Source: Paramacrobiotus metropolitanus (taxonomy: Eukaryota > Tardigrada > Eutardigrada > Parachela > Macrobiotidae). Taken from it: DNA of 64,000 nucleotides. The notes under the pieces were generated by a model, which was given only the letters and a program-made list of their open reading frames with translations, was not told where the DNA came from and did no database searches. Every line of letters starts with the position of its first letter. Positions within the stretch are counted from its first letter, which is position 1. Positions 47,851-57,859 of this stretch are shown here, one piece after another. Where the stretch lies: positions 186,001 through 250,000 of the forward strand of contig NW_026570237.1 of assembly GCF_019649055.1 (NCBI RefSeq), in the 5' to 3' direction. The position numbers and the translations under genes were made by a program.

Positions 47851-50800
47851 ATGGATGAGCATTCTGACAACCACGAAGAAGAAGAAGAAGAAGATGGCTT
47901 AGGTAGCATCCCTAGCATTTCAGAAGATAATCTGCTACTTGAGCAGGTAGCAGATACTTATTCTCAGAAATGGAAAACTGCACTTGCGGTTTTTCAGTGC
48001 CGCATCGCGCCCGAGTTGTTTGATGTTCCGTTTTCACGCCTCTGTGGAGTAATAGAAAGCATTTTTGAAGAACTGCTTAACAGAATTTTGGTAGACAAAA
48101 TTCAGCCTTGGTATATGGTACGCGTGCAATTATACAGCGATCATTTGCGAAAGAAGATTCCTATTTGGACACCGTTAATGCGGCGGGACGAACTAACTGT
48201 GGATCGTATCATGGCGCGCGTGGAACGGGTGATGCAAAGTTCAACAAGCTTTCGCTTGGATGAAAGCTTCAGGATTGAAGTCCAGTACACAGAAACGCCG
48301 GATGGTGGAGGTAATGACAATCTAGTGATTCCTGAAAGCGTTAAAAGGCTACTGAAAAACAAGATGTCTATCGTGCGCATAAAGAACGACGATAATTTAT
48401 GTTTACCACGGTCCCTAGTAACGGCTAAAGCCTTAGCAGATGACGATCTGCAGCTGTATTCAACGCTACGTGACACCAGGGCACATAAGCACCCAGAAAA
48501 GCAGCATAAGGATCAGCAGACATTATTGGCGAAACAGCTGGTAATAGCTGCAGGCCTGACGGAGCGGCGCTACAGCCTGGACGACGTAGAGACTTTTCAA
48601 AAGTTACTAAGCGATTATCAAATCATAATTGTTGGACTGGAACAGCTTAACAGCATTATCTTTGCTGGCGAATTCAGGGAAAAACGCTTAATGCTATTGT
48701 ATTATGCCAACCATTTTGACGTTTTAACATCTCTTCAAGGGTGGTACGAAAAAAGCAAATGGTGTTTTCATTGTAATCAGGGGTACTCTCACGAAGGTGA
48801 TCATCGCTGTAAATATACCTGCAAGCTTTGCTTGCGCGAAAGGTGTGAGCTCGAAGCAAACTTTGCGCGATACTGTGCGGGATGCAATCGAACGGGCTTT
48901 AGAAACAACGAGTGTTTTAACCACCACCTTGCAAAGACAGCGAAAAGCACAAACCATAACAAAAAGAAAAGCATTTGCGAAAAATTCAAGGTCTGCATAG
49001 ATTGCTCAGCATTCATAAAGACGAACGTGAAACGAGGATACGGGACAGACCATGTATGCGGCGAAATTTATTGTTCGGTTTGCCTGTGTTATGTATTACC
49101 GGAGCACCATGACTGCTATATTAAACCCGAGAAACTTGACGACAAAGTATTAGCCAAGCACAAATCTGCTAGTTTCATGTACTTTGATTTCGAGACGTAC
49201 CCCGACGGTAATGGAAAGCACATCCCAAATTTTTGTGTAATACAAGTGCAAGAAGATGGAAAGCCCATTGAAACCCGCCAATTTCCCGAGGACATCAGCA
49301 ACATTGGCAAAGACATTGCAGGCGATGTCTGTGAATTTATTTTCCAAGAAAAGCATGCTGGATTCTTTTGTTTGGCACATAACTTTAGAGGGTAAGAAAT
49401 TTTAGTTCTTCTTCTGTTTCACACAACATGAAATACGTTGAAAGTATACAGCTTACGGATAAAGTGGTGGGCTTTCTAGGTTCGATGGCTATTTTATTTT
49501 AAAATGGCTGCTTCAGAAAGGTCAAGCGCCTGACGTTATCATGAAAGGTTCCCAAATCACGCACCTGCGCGATCGGGAGTTTGGCATTAACTTTCGGGAT
49601 ACGCTCAATTATGTTCCTTTGTCATTGGACAACTGGGCGAAATCATTCGCCGTTGAGGAAACTAAAGGTAAATTTCCACATGTCCTGAACCGACCACAAT
49701 TTTGGAACACAGTTATTGACTATCCGGACATTGAAAAGTTCAACTACCGATTTATGAGCGATAAAGAAAAACATGCATTTATGGAATTCTATAATGAAGA
49801 CAAAGCTTTAAAAGAGGATTGTATGACGTCAACAAGGAACTGGCTGCCTATTGCCACCAAGACGTGACCACGCTACGTTGTTGTGCAATGCAGCTGCGCG
49901 AACTTTTTTCAAAATTACGGATGGACTATGTATTTTTCAATCCGGTTTAACCCTTCCAAGTGTTTGTCATTATTTTTGGAGGTCCAGGCTGCTAAAGCCT
50001 TTGGAAGTTGAGGTTATTCGTATGCCCAGCAACAGAATATCCTCCAATAAAGCCAATTCATGGTTACAGTGTATAAGTCAGAGCCAAGGTATTGAACTGG
50101 AGCGAGAATTCAAAATTGGTGCATTATTCATTGATGGGTACCATCTGGAAAGTCGAACTGCATATGAATTTTATGGGTGCGTGCACCATGGCCATCCAAT
50201 ATGCACGAATCCAAGTACACGCCACCCGCATCAGGACGCCACAATGGGTGAGTTGTACGAGCGAACCGTACGGCGCGAAGGAATGTTGAAAAAGCTTAAA
50301 ATCAATATTGTGAGCGTTTGGGAATGTGAATATGACAGTCGCATTAAAAACGACGCTAATTTTGCTACTGCTATAAAGAACATACGGATTGTTGAACCGC
50401 TTGACCCGAGAAAAGCATTGTTCGGAGGACGAGTAAATGCCCTAGTGTTAGACTATAAGGTCAAGCCTGGAGAGAAGATAATGTACTTGGATGTTGTATC
50501 CGAATATCCATATGTCAATAAAAACAAGCGCTATCCGGTTGGCAAGCATAAAAGAATTACTAATAATTTTAAAACCTTGGATAACTATTTCGGAATTATG
50601 CATTGCAAAATATTACCGCCTCGCAACCTGATGATACCGATATTACCGGCGCATTTCGATAAACTGATTTTCACGTTATGCCGCACCTGCGCTGAAGAAA
50701 AGAATCAGCAAGTTTGCACGCACGAGGATCCGGAGCAAAGAGCTCTGACGGGGACTTGGTGCACACTAGAACTACAAGAAGCCGTGAAAAATGGTTATGA

Positions 50801-52016
50801 ACTAATGGAAATTCACGAAGTATGGCACTATCCCGACAGCAGAGAGCGCTTTTTTGCTGATTATATTGATTTGTTCCTGGCGCTTAAAGTGCAAGCTTCT
50901 GGCTGGCCGGCTGATATTAAAACTCCAGAGCAGCAAGATGCGTTTCTGGACCACTTTTTCCAAACGGAAGGCATCCGGTTGGACGGTTCCAAAATAAGCT
51001 GGAATCCGGGACTGCGGCAGCTCGCTAAGTTGTGCCTGAACAGGTTAGTGCTTGATTTTTTTTGTTTGTTTGGTGTCGGTCATACACTAAGAGTAGTTGT
51101 AGTATTAGTAATTTATGCTATGGTGTTTACAGCTTTTGGGGCCGGCTGGGAATGAGAAATAACCTTCTCAGCACAGTTTTCGTGAACACTGTGAAGGATT
51201 TTCTGCACTATTTAACGTCTTCAGAATTCGAAATCCATGATTATGACGTATTTTCGGATGACGTTGTACAAATAATGTACACGAGGAAGGATGCTATGGT
51301 TCCGACTAACCCGAAAACGAACGTGGTTCTAGCAGCGTAAGTGATAATAGTTTCAGTTTTAGTGCTTCATTTAAATCAGGTAAATTAGACTTGTACTTAT
51401 TTTTTGCTGTCAGGTTTACAACGGCACACGCAAGATTACATTTATTGAAATTCATGCAAAGAGCTGGCGAGCGATTACTATACTTTGATACGGTAAGAGC
51501 TAAAGCATTAGCGTAAAGCATATGAAACTAGAAGAAACGAGAAAAAACATAGTTTTTAAATTGTAGGACAGCATTATCTTTGTTCAGCGTCCAGGTGATG
51601 AGCCGTTTGAAACCGGGTCCACTCTGGGGATGTTAAGTAATGAGCTGGCCGAGGACGACTTCATTACGCGCTTCTGTAGTACTGGTCCAAAATCTTACAG
51701 CTACGTTACGGCATCTGGGCAGGAGGTCTGTAAAATCAAAGGATTTGAAATTAATAAACTTACAGGAACGGTGTTGAATTTTGATTCGATGTTGAAAATC
51801 GCAACCCAACCTCTCCAAGATGAGACCGCCTCCGATAGCGCTCATGGTAACGTTCAGCCCGAGTCCCTTTCCGTCACATATGGTAGTACTATTCGCCGGA
51901 AGAAACGGACATATGAAATCCAAGATGTGCCTATGACAAAGCGGTTCAAAAAGACGTACGACAAACGACGCATCTTAGATGACTTTACTACTGTGCCATA
52001 CGGTTACGTACCATAG
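47851..52016 (+). CDS. POLB: Polinton protein-primed DNA polymerase B (polB2), five exons
   Basis: The family replicates Polinton genomes by protein priming. Exons by GT-AG: 47851-49391, 49480-51043, 51133-51336, 51414-51492 and 51567-52016. The N-terminus has an acidic start MDEHSDNHEEEEEE, MSIVRIKNDDNLCLPRSLV and Cys/His clusters (WCFHCNQGYSHEGDHRC, CGEIYCSVC). Exo I is FMYFDFETYPDGNG, Exo II spans the first intron (AHNFRG, then FDGYFILKW) and Exo III is AAYCHQDVTTL. Palm motif A is LDVVSEYPYVNKNKRYP (Glu where Leu is usual). Motif B is split by the third intron after CLN, continuing FWGRLGMRNN. Motif C is split by the fifth exon border exactly between DT and DS. Two -1 frame changes occur in exon 2, near 49800-49820 and 49903-49914. 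The gene ends TVPYGYVP. Confidence 0.9.
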
Positions 52017-52247
52017 CCCTTTGATCATGAACTTGAATGTTGGCATTGTGTCGTTATTGAAAGTAAAGTCCAGGGTGGTGTTGGCTTCGTCGATACTGGC
52101 GGCGGCTGATGGCCGATAGGGTAGAAAAGTGGTGACGGTTCCAAAAGTAATGCCCGATAAAATCAGAACAAGTGCTAGCAGACTACCAAAAAAAGCAATC
52201 GTAATGACAACGCATATCGCTCGACGCCTTTCCTCAGCAGGGTCCAT
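51975..52247 (-). CDS. Small single-pass membrane protein, antisense to polB2 end
   Basis: 90 codons from ATG at 52247. After a charged start (MDPAEERRRA) comes a strong transmembrane segment (ICVVITIAFFGSLLALVLIL) at residues 11-30, then a Thr/Asn-rich tail with DFTFNNDTMPTFKF. Its last 42 bp overlap the end of polB2. No family recognised. The well-formed membrane segment and the start beside the divergent promoter of the next gene support it. It could be a membrane or virion-associated accessory protein. Confidence 0.45.
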   Translation of the reverse strand: MDPAEERRRAICVVITIAFFGSLLALVLILSGITFGTVTTFLPYRPSAAASIDEANTTLDFTFNNDTMPTFKFMIKGLWYVTVWHSSKVI

Positions 52248-52259
52248 GGTAATGCAGGA

Positions 52260-52266
52260 TATATAA
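52260..52266 (+). promoter_or_regulatory. TATA box of the ADP-ribosylglycohydrolase-like gene
   Basis: TATATAA (context GGATATATAAACGG) 100 bp before the ATG at 52367. The 120 bp between this gene and the divergent small membrane-protein gene form a shared upstream region. Confidence 0.6.
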
Positions 52267-52366
52267 ACGGACGCAATTTAGACAGCTAAGAAACAGTTAG
52301 GGAAAACGAAACGTGCAACTGAAGTTTTGTCAGTTTTGCTGCAGTTTATATAGTAGTCGATAGAAC

Positions 52367-53545
52367 ATGTCTGGATGTGAACCCGAAAATGTTCGTTTAT
52401 CATCAACATCGACATCGCCACCACCATCGCCCGGAACAATGGATGCCATTCAGCACATTATCTGGCAAGGTGACTGGCAAGGTGGATTGCACGATAGGTT
52501 AAAAGGTTGCCTCGTGGGGAGTGTTGTTGCCAGCAGCTTTGGTCGTCTGTTCAATACACCCTTCTACAGAAGCCATTTACCAACCTTGAGAGAAGTTCAT
52601 GAGCGGTGTGCTGATGTGGCCAAGGATCCTTGTTATGTGCGTTGTGGGTTTAGTGGAACAGTTGCTCTGGTGGTTCTCGAAGTAACTGTAGGTTGCTATA
52701 CAGTCGAGCGTGACTATATAGCCGATGGACTGGGTAAAGCGTTAGGATCATCCAACTACTTTGGGGGTAGTAAGCACATGGAGCGTTTATTGAAAGAGTT
52801 TCATCGGCGATGGAATGCTACAAGCAGCGAGAGCAACTTTGCTCTTCGACGAGATGACGAAGCTTACGTTTGTGGGCCTGCAAGAAGTGCGCACGGTGGG
52901 CAGGGCTCTCACGGGTATCACGGAGCAGTGATGGCTGCAGCGGTGGCTTTGTACTACTGCCGCGAACCTAGTTGCTTCCTCCGGAGAGAAGTCGAGAAGT
53001 GTGTAGCCATCACACATGCGCATCGTTTGGGGATTGATGGAGCTGTGCTGTTTGCCTTTGGTTTACAGGAAGCGTGTGATAGCGCCCGCACAGCTTCAGT
53101 GACGACCTTTTTGAAACGGCTAGAGGATTATGCTTCAACTCTCGAACCACCATTTGGAGAGAACATGATAGCTGCCAATGCGTTATACGTAAACCATAGC
53201 GTACTGCGTTCGCCGGCAGACATTATCCGACTGTATCCGAATGTTAACTCGCGCGCCGCACAGGACTTTGTTCCGCTGGCTATGGTCATGGCATTCGTGG
53301 GTGGAAACCTGCAGTGGTGGTCTGGATATAACATCATGTCACCTTGGAAGCGAATGGTCCAGAGCTGCATTGCCCTTGGAGGTGACACGGATGGTCGTAC
53401 GTTCATGGCAGGCGCATTATATGGAGCTTTCTATGGACTTTCGTCTGACCAACGTGAGTTTGAGGCGATGCCCGAGATAACGGAAGCAAACAATGCTAGT
53501 ACTTTAGCTGATGCATTGTATAAAGGGTGTCCACCCGATGACTAA
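52367..53545 (+). CDS. ADP-ribosylglycohydrolase-like protein
   Basis: Intronless, 392 residues, close to the usual ARH length. ARH enzymes remove ADP-ribose from proteins, reversing PARP/ART marks. Domain start near residue 45: HDRLKGCLVGSVVASSFG (family D-R-x2-G-x2-x-G-x3-G-D-x2-G). Near residue 190, GSHGYHGAVMAAAVALYYC matches G-S-x-G-N-x2-x-M-R. Near residue 222, VAITHAHRLGIDGAVLFAF matches the x-T-H-x-H-P-x-A region. At the end, ALGGDTDGRTFMAGALYGAF matches GGDTDT-x5-G-x2-G. The two Asp of GGDTD are kept, but the upstream (S/T)DDT metal-site motif is replaced by FSGTVALVV, so activity may be lost or altered and it could be a binder rather than an enzyme. An internal ATG at 52439 is an alternative start. 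Between polB and the PC4-like gene, same strand. Confidence 0.8.
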   Translation: MSGCEPENVRLSSTSTSPPPSPGTMDAIQHIIWQGDWQGGLHDRLKGCLVGSVVASSFGRLFNTPFYRSHLPTLREVHERCADVAKDPCYVRCGFSGTVALVVLEVTVGCYTVERDYIADGLGKALGSSNYFGGSKHMERLLKEFHRRWNATSSESNFALRRDDEAYVCGPARSAHGGQGSHGYHGAVMAAAVALYYCREPSCFLRREVEKCVAITHAHRLGIDGAVLFAFGLQEACDSARTASVTTFLKRLEDYASTLEPPFGENMIAANALYVNHSVLRSPADIIRLYPNVNSRAAQDFVPLAMVMAFVGGNLQWWSGYNIMSPWKRMVQSCIALGGDTDGRTFMAGALYGAFYGLSSDQREFEAMPEITEANNASTLADALYKGCPPDD

Positions 53546-53762
53546 AAACAAAAGCAAGAATAAACATGCTGCTGTTTTAACCTATTTAGTTGGCTATAAA
53601 ATGAGTAGGTCGGCTCGTGTTTCTGATGTTAGTGCATAGAGTTTGCGTATTCCTGCCTCCACTTTGATTTAGTTGTCCATTATTCTGTTTGTCTGCTTTG
53701 AGTTTAAAGCGTTATCGTAGCGTGTTACCGTTATTTGTGAGTATTTTTAAATTTTCACCGCA

Positions 53763-55127
53763 ATGGCTGCAATGCGAAGCGTAGATAGTGTATCAGGTGA
53801 TAACAGTGACCTTTTGGCTGCCTTGTCGTCATCACCATCGTTGTCGACTATTCCGGCATCACTTCAGCCTGTTAGGGCATTAACTATTACTGGTACTAAG
53901 AAACGTAAGGTCACCGCGGACTCGTATAAGCCCAAAACCGATGCAGTTAGCTTAGCTCGGCGTGGGTTTACCCAGGGGCAGGTTGCATTTCAGTACGAAG
54001 GTGGGCCGGTAATTAAATTTGGAGGAGAAAAATTCATTGCAGTTTACTTGATGAACAACCGTTTGCGATACATTATTGGGGAGTTTGATAAAAATCAGGA
54101 GGGTCAGTGGGTTCCGAGTTTAGCGTCCAAGCATGTCGAGTTAGATGCGAAGCAGTTTGCCAAACTAATGGGTTTACAACTGTGTGGACAACTGGAAAGA
54201 CTGATCAATTATGACGAAGGCTCTACACCCATTACGGCAATGCATGACCTGGGCGGAGGTTACTTCTTTAACTGGGGATGGTAAGAAAGTCATTCATATA
54301 ACAACCTTGTGCTTTTGTTTCTATGGCACATTATTATTATATTTCTGCGGTTGCTTCTCCTCAGGCTTGACGAAGTACCCATTGCCAACATTCGGGTTTA
54401 CCTTGAAGCAAACAGCCTGAAAGAACCGGGAACAAAGGTGGTCATCGGCTCACCCAGTGAGAAACGACTTGCGATGAAGTGAGTGTTGTGTTCTAGTGAT
54501 AGCAGCATAATTAATACCCAAATTTACTTATTTTTTTGGTTATTTCATAACCGTTTAGCTTATTGATATTATTATTATGGTTGTTGTGGTTGTTGCAATT
54601 GTAGTGAAAAGAACTGGACGGCGTTCTGTGAACTTTTGGACAACGGAACCATCCTTAAGCATACGTATGAGGTGCTGAAGGGACGATCCGGGTACCCTAC
54701 CATGCAAGTCTGCCAAGCCGACTACCAGGATATTTTTGAGAAGCTACCGTGGCCTATGATGGAGCGCTTTTGCAAACGCCTGACGCAAGAATGCAAGCTT
54801 TGCCACCTTATGGAGGATACCTTTGCTGATCCGCTGCAACCTGGAGCTCATGATGGCCATACTGCATGCCGCTACTCGGATCGTATACAACTAACGGACC
54901 GTATGCGAAGCTATGTCTGTAAGGATGTGGAAAAGAGTCTGCTGGGGTTGTTTCTCAAGCAACTGCCGTACCGCTATGCTGACGAAGCAGCGCACTCGCA
55001 TCATAATGCGGAACGCAACTTGCTGGAGGCGTACCACTTCAAGCCGGACGAATTTCTGGTAATGCACGGAGATCGACTGTGTGCTGAAATGCTGCAGCGT
55101 TTCAAGGAGCAGTTCAAACTGAACTAG
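53763..55127 (+). CDS. PC4-like (transcription coactivator p15 type) DNA-binding protein, three exons
   Basis: Exons 53763-54280, 54365-54478 and 54605-55127 join in frame at GT-AG sites (introns 84 and 126 bp), giving 384 residues. After a Ser-rich start and a TKKRKV basic motif, residues about 75-140 have KFGGEKFIAVYLMNNRLRYI, IGEFDKNQEGQW and VELDAKQFAKLMGL. This is the beta-strand, R-x-(Y/F) and LS-x2-Q/QW-x2-L layout of PC4 ssDNA-binding domains. A weaker second copy may follow (NIRVYLEANSLKEPGTKVVI, then NEKNWTAFCELL). The C-terminal third has several Cys and His and is unrecognised. In adenovirus-like replication an ssDNA-binding or transcription role would fit, but the assignment is by pattern only. 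A CTATAAA at 53594 may be its TATA box. Confidence 0.45.
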
Positions 55128-55395
55128 TATGAATGTTTCTGTGTATGTGTGTGGTGTGTGCCTGTTTGGTTTTTCAAGCAATCATCTTAGCTCGTTTAGG
55201 TAATTTTAATCGCTATATCATCAGTTTCAGTATATTCGTAATCATTTATTACTGATGTTATTTGTAAATATTTTTGATTCGCGTTGGCGGCCCCAAGTCG
55301 ATTTGTCATTTTAATTGCCACGCAGGCCTCTGCAAAACCAAAGGTGTGTGCGCGCACCTCCCTTGATTTTGCGAGGCAATATTGCAATTTAATTG

Positions 55396-56040
55396 TTAGT
55401 AGAATGCTTCAAAATTATAAACACGTGTTTTTGCATTGAAAAAGTCATTAATAAAGTTACGAACCATCAAGTCGTTTTGAAATTGATTATCAATTCGATA
55501 TAGGTTATGAATGATGTAGGAATAGGAAAAGCGACATACTGATCGCATTACTATAAAAAACATGCAGTGTTGAGCGCAGGTAGTGGACAATGGCTGTTGT
55601 AAAACAGCTCGCTGTTCGTATAGGGGCAACGGTGGTGATGACGCAGGCTGGCCGATGAGTTGCGTTTTCAGAAAATTTTCAAGTGACTGACTATAATAGG
55701 CCACGGGTTTGCCGTAGGAATCGAAAACTTCAATAAATGAGGGGCACTCAACGTAGACGGCAATCCAATGTGTTCCGGGTTCGCTGGCTGGATCAGTGTT
55801 TACAATAAACGCAGCAGGTAGGTCGACCTCTGTAAGATGCTGCTGCTGTAGCTCATCTAGGGCGTAAACGCCGCGAAACACCGATCTCAGCATGTGCGAA
55901 GCGGGGTTGTACTGTGACCACATGATATTCCGAATTTCCTGTTCGTTCATTGTGACGATTTGTTGTTTAATTACGACGCAAAGTCGCAAATAACCTGGCG
56001 TAAATTGGTGAATTCTATTAAATGGTCGCACGTTATCCAA
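55396..56040 (-). CDS. PRO: Adenain-like cysteine protease (Polinton PRO)
   Basis: Maturation protease related to adenovirus protease. A conserved-type opening FRGVYALDELQ precedes AAFIVNTDPASEPGTHWIAV, which holds the catalytic His in THW. VFDSYGKPV supplies the acidic residue. LQQPLSTTCAQHCMFFIV carries the nucleophile Cys, with Ala where most relatives have Gly after Cys. The long frame begins at 56040, but an internal Met (MNEQEIRNIMW, about 55950) matches the usual family start better. Its gene follows the major capsid gene on the same strand, the usual Polinton neighbourhood. Confidence 0.88.
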   Translation of the reverse strand: MDNVRPFNRIHQFTPGYLRLCVVIKQQIVTMNEQEIRNIMWSQYNPASHMLRSVFRGVYALDELQQQHLTEVDLPAAFIVNTDPASEPGTHWIAVYVECPSFIEVFDSYGKPVAYYSQSLENFLKTQLIGQPASSPPLPLYEQRAVLQQPLSTTCAQHCMFFIVMRSVCRFSYSYIIHNLYRIDNQFQNDLMVRNFINDFFNAKTRVYNFEAFY

Positions 56041-56062
56041 GCCAGCATTTGATAGGCATTAG

Positions 56063-57315
56063 TTAGTGGTGTGTCAAAGTTACTTCCAGGCCCACTGTCC
56101 CTGATCGAATTAGCGTCATGGGCCCTAAGCCTGTAGCCGTTGGCGTCAGGTCAAAAGCGAACACTGTGTATCCTTTTGCGTATGTATGACGATCCAGAAT
56201 ATGGGCTCCAGCTGGATGGTTTTTTGATTCAAAACATCCAAGAAGCCGTCATAACACTTTAAATAGCGGTTGTTTGGAAAGTCACACATGTAGGGTATCG
56301 TTGGGTATTGCTTCCCATCCACATTAATACAGATTTGACGAACGCGACAATGATCAAATACAAACGGATTGAGGCTTGTTGTGCCATGGAAGCGGTCCGA
56401 TTGCACAAAAGCAATAAATACCACCTTAGGTAGTTGGCCGTACTTGAGGTCAGAAAAGGCTATGGTTTGGGTGCCAGCAGGAATAGCACGCGCCTTTAAT
56501 TCTGCGCGTTCAATGTGGTATTTGGCTGTTGTTGTTTGTAACTTTTGTGTAATAGCGTTCATGAAATCCGGTGATGGGATATAGCGTCGTACGGTTATGC
56601 GTGGATGTTTCATAAATGCCTTGTATTCTGTTGCAGCCGCCGCACCAGTATTCCATGATCGTAAATAAAATTCTGAATTGTTAAAGTATAGGCTAACGTG
56701 CACGGGCACGCCTGTGAGCAAAGGTTTTGATTGTACGCATAAGTCCGTGAAAATCTTTCCCGATAACTGAACGCTAGCACTTAAAGCAAATAGCTCCTTG
56801 CGCTTTGCTTCACCAGTGTTCTCTGTGGCATGTTCCATCTTGCCTGGTGTGTCGAAATAAAATCCGCCGCTCGTTAGCTGGCTTTTCATGGCATCTTCAG
56901 TATAACTTGTTAGAACCTCCATTATAGCGCGATAGGGATAATAAGGTGAACAGTCAGAGATCACCTTGTTCGCCACAGTAAAATGAATTTGTTTGAACAA
57001 ACTATGCACAATATAATTAACAGGCGCTACGTTATCATTGTTCTCTAGGTTCACCCATGCATTTGTGGCGTTCTTTTTCTTTATACTTAATTCACACTCA
57101 AAACACGTATCCGTGAGCGAGAGCAGACCGTTGGATGACGGCGGGATAAAGAAAGACAGGTTACCGCTTAATGGTGAGTCTTCCGGAGGCGCCGACTCTG
57201 GTCCATACTCTTGTGTCTCATAGCTGAAACGTTCCGTTAACGATGCCGGTACGGAGAACAGGTTCATGTCACTAGACATGGCCGGCTCTGAGTGTGGTAG
57301 GAGATATTCAGGCAT
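56063..57315 (-). CDS. MCP: Polinton major capsid protein (double jelly roll)
   Basis: Forms the hexon-like capsomers. ATG at 57315 (MPEYLLPHSEPAMSSDMNLF). Family-typical parts: DSPLSGNLSFFIPPSSNGLL, NDNVAPVNYIVHSLFKQIHF, YPYRAIMEVLTSYTEDAMKS and VQSKPLLTGVPVHVSLYFNN, then RYLKCYDGF near the end. The first frame stops at 56146, but from the T6/A6 run at 56220-56225 the -1 frame carries a family-like C-terminus (GYTVFAFDLTPTATGLG) to a stop at 56063. So the final 50 or so residues are out of frame in this copy. The start overlaps the end of the pVI-like gene by 8 bp. This is the family often annotated as F54H12.2-like. Confidence 0.88.
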
Positions 57316-57835
57316 TTTTGTAGTTTTTTTTAGAAAATATCGGGATACTTATCAAAAGAACCGTTACTAGTACGGTGCTTTCGTCGTTTCGTGTTTTTTC
57401 TCTTTTTGAATGTTTAGTAGGGCGTTTGCGTTTACTTCCGCTACCAGTTTGCTGTTTAACAGTCACGAGTTGAGGGGCTTCAGTAGAGGTTACTGCTGCG
57501 TCTGAAGGCTGAGCTGGCTCCAATATTTTCCCTAGCTTTTCAGTCACCTTTTCCGCAGCACTGGTGGCTACACTTTGAGCGGCTTGCTTCAAGTGAGGTT
57601 TTGCTGACTCTAATGCTGCTCTAGCATGGGGTAGAGCGCTTCGAACGAGCGGTGCGGTGAATTTGGAGACGCGCGAAAACACTGTTCGGAAAAAGTCTGC
57701 TAAGCCTGAACCGCTTTGTAGACCTGAACTCCGATATCTGCCTAATGGACCATAACCAATCTGATTCTGTTCAAACAGCTCCTCAAATAGACTTGAATCA
57801 GGTTCAAAGAGCACAAGGTTATGGGGCGCAGCCAT
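57308..57835 (-). CDS. pVI/pX-like minor virion protein
   Basis: 175 residues. It has an acidic N-terminus followed by GYGPLGRYRSSGLQSGSGLA, then DFFRTVFSRVSKFTAPLV with an amphipathic Ala-rich helix region, the Gly-rich plus amphipathic layout of adenovirus pVI-like and Polinton minor proteins. The C-terminus is basic (KRKRPTKHSKREK), suggesting nucleic-acid contact. At an A6 run about 80 bp before the end, the -1 frame gives a more typical basic tail ending DKYPDIF (stop at 57330-57332), so the written end may be out of frame. The annotated stop overlaps the capsid ATG. Confidence 0.65.
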   Translation of the reverse strand: MAAPHNLVLFEPDSSLFEELFEQNQIGYGPLGRYRSSGLQSGSGLADFFRTVFSRVSKFTAPLVRSALPHARAALESAKPHLKQAAQSVATSAAEKVTEKLGKILEPAQPSDAAVTSTEAPQLVTVKQQTGSGSKRKRPTKHSKREKTRNDESTVLVTVLLISIPIFSKKNYKNA

Positions 57836-57859
57836 GATAACAGCTAGAGCTATAACGTT

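Noticed and set aside
56220-56225. Programmed -1 frameshift at the A6 run in the capsid gene
   Set aside because: The codon phase is not that of a canonical heptamer, and similar single-base steps occur in many neighbouring genes, so a missing base is the simpler reading.
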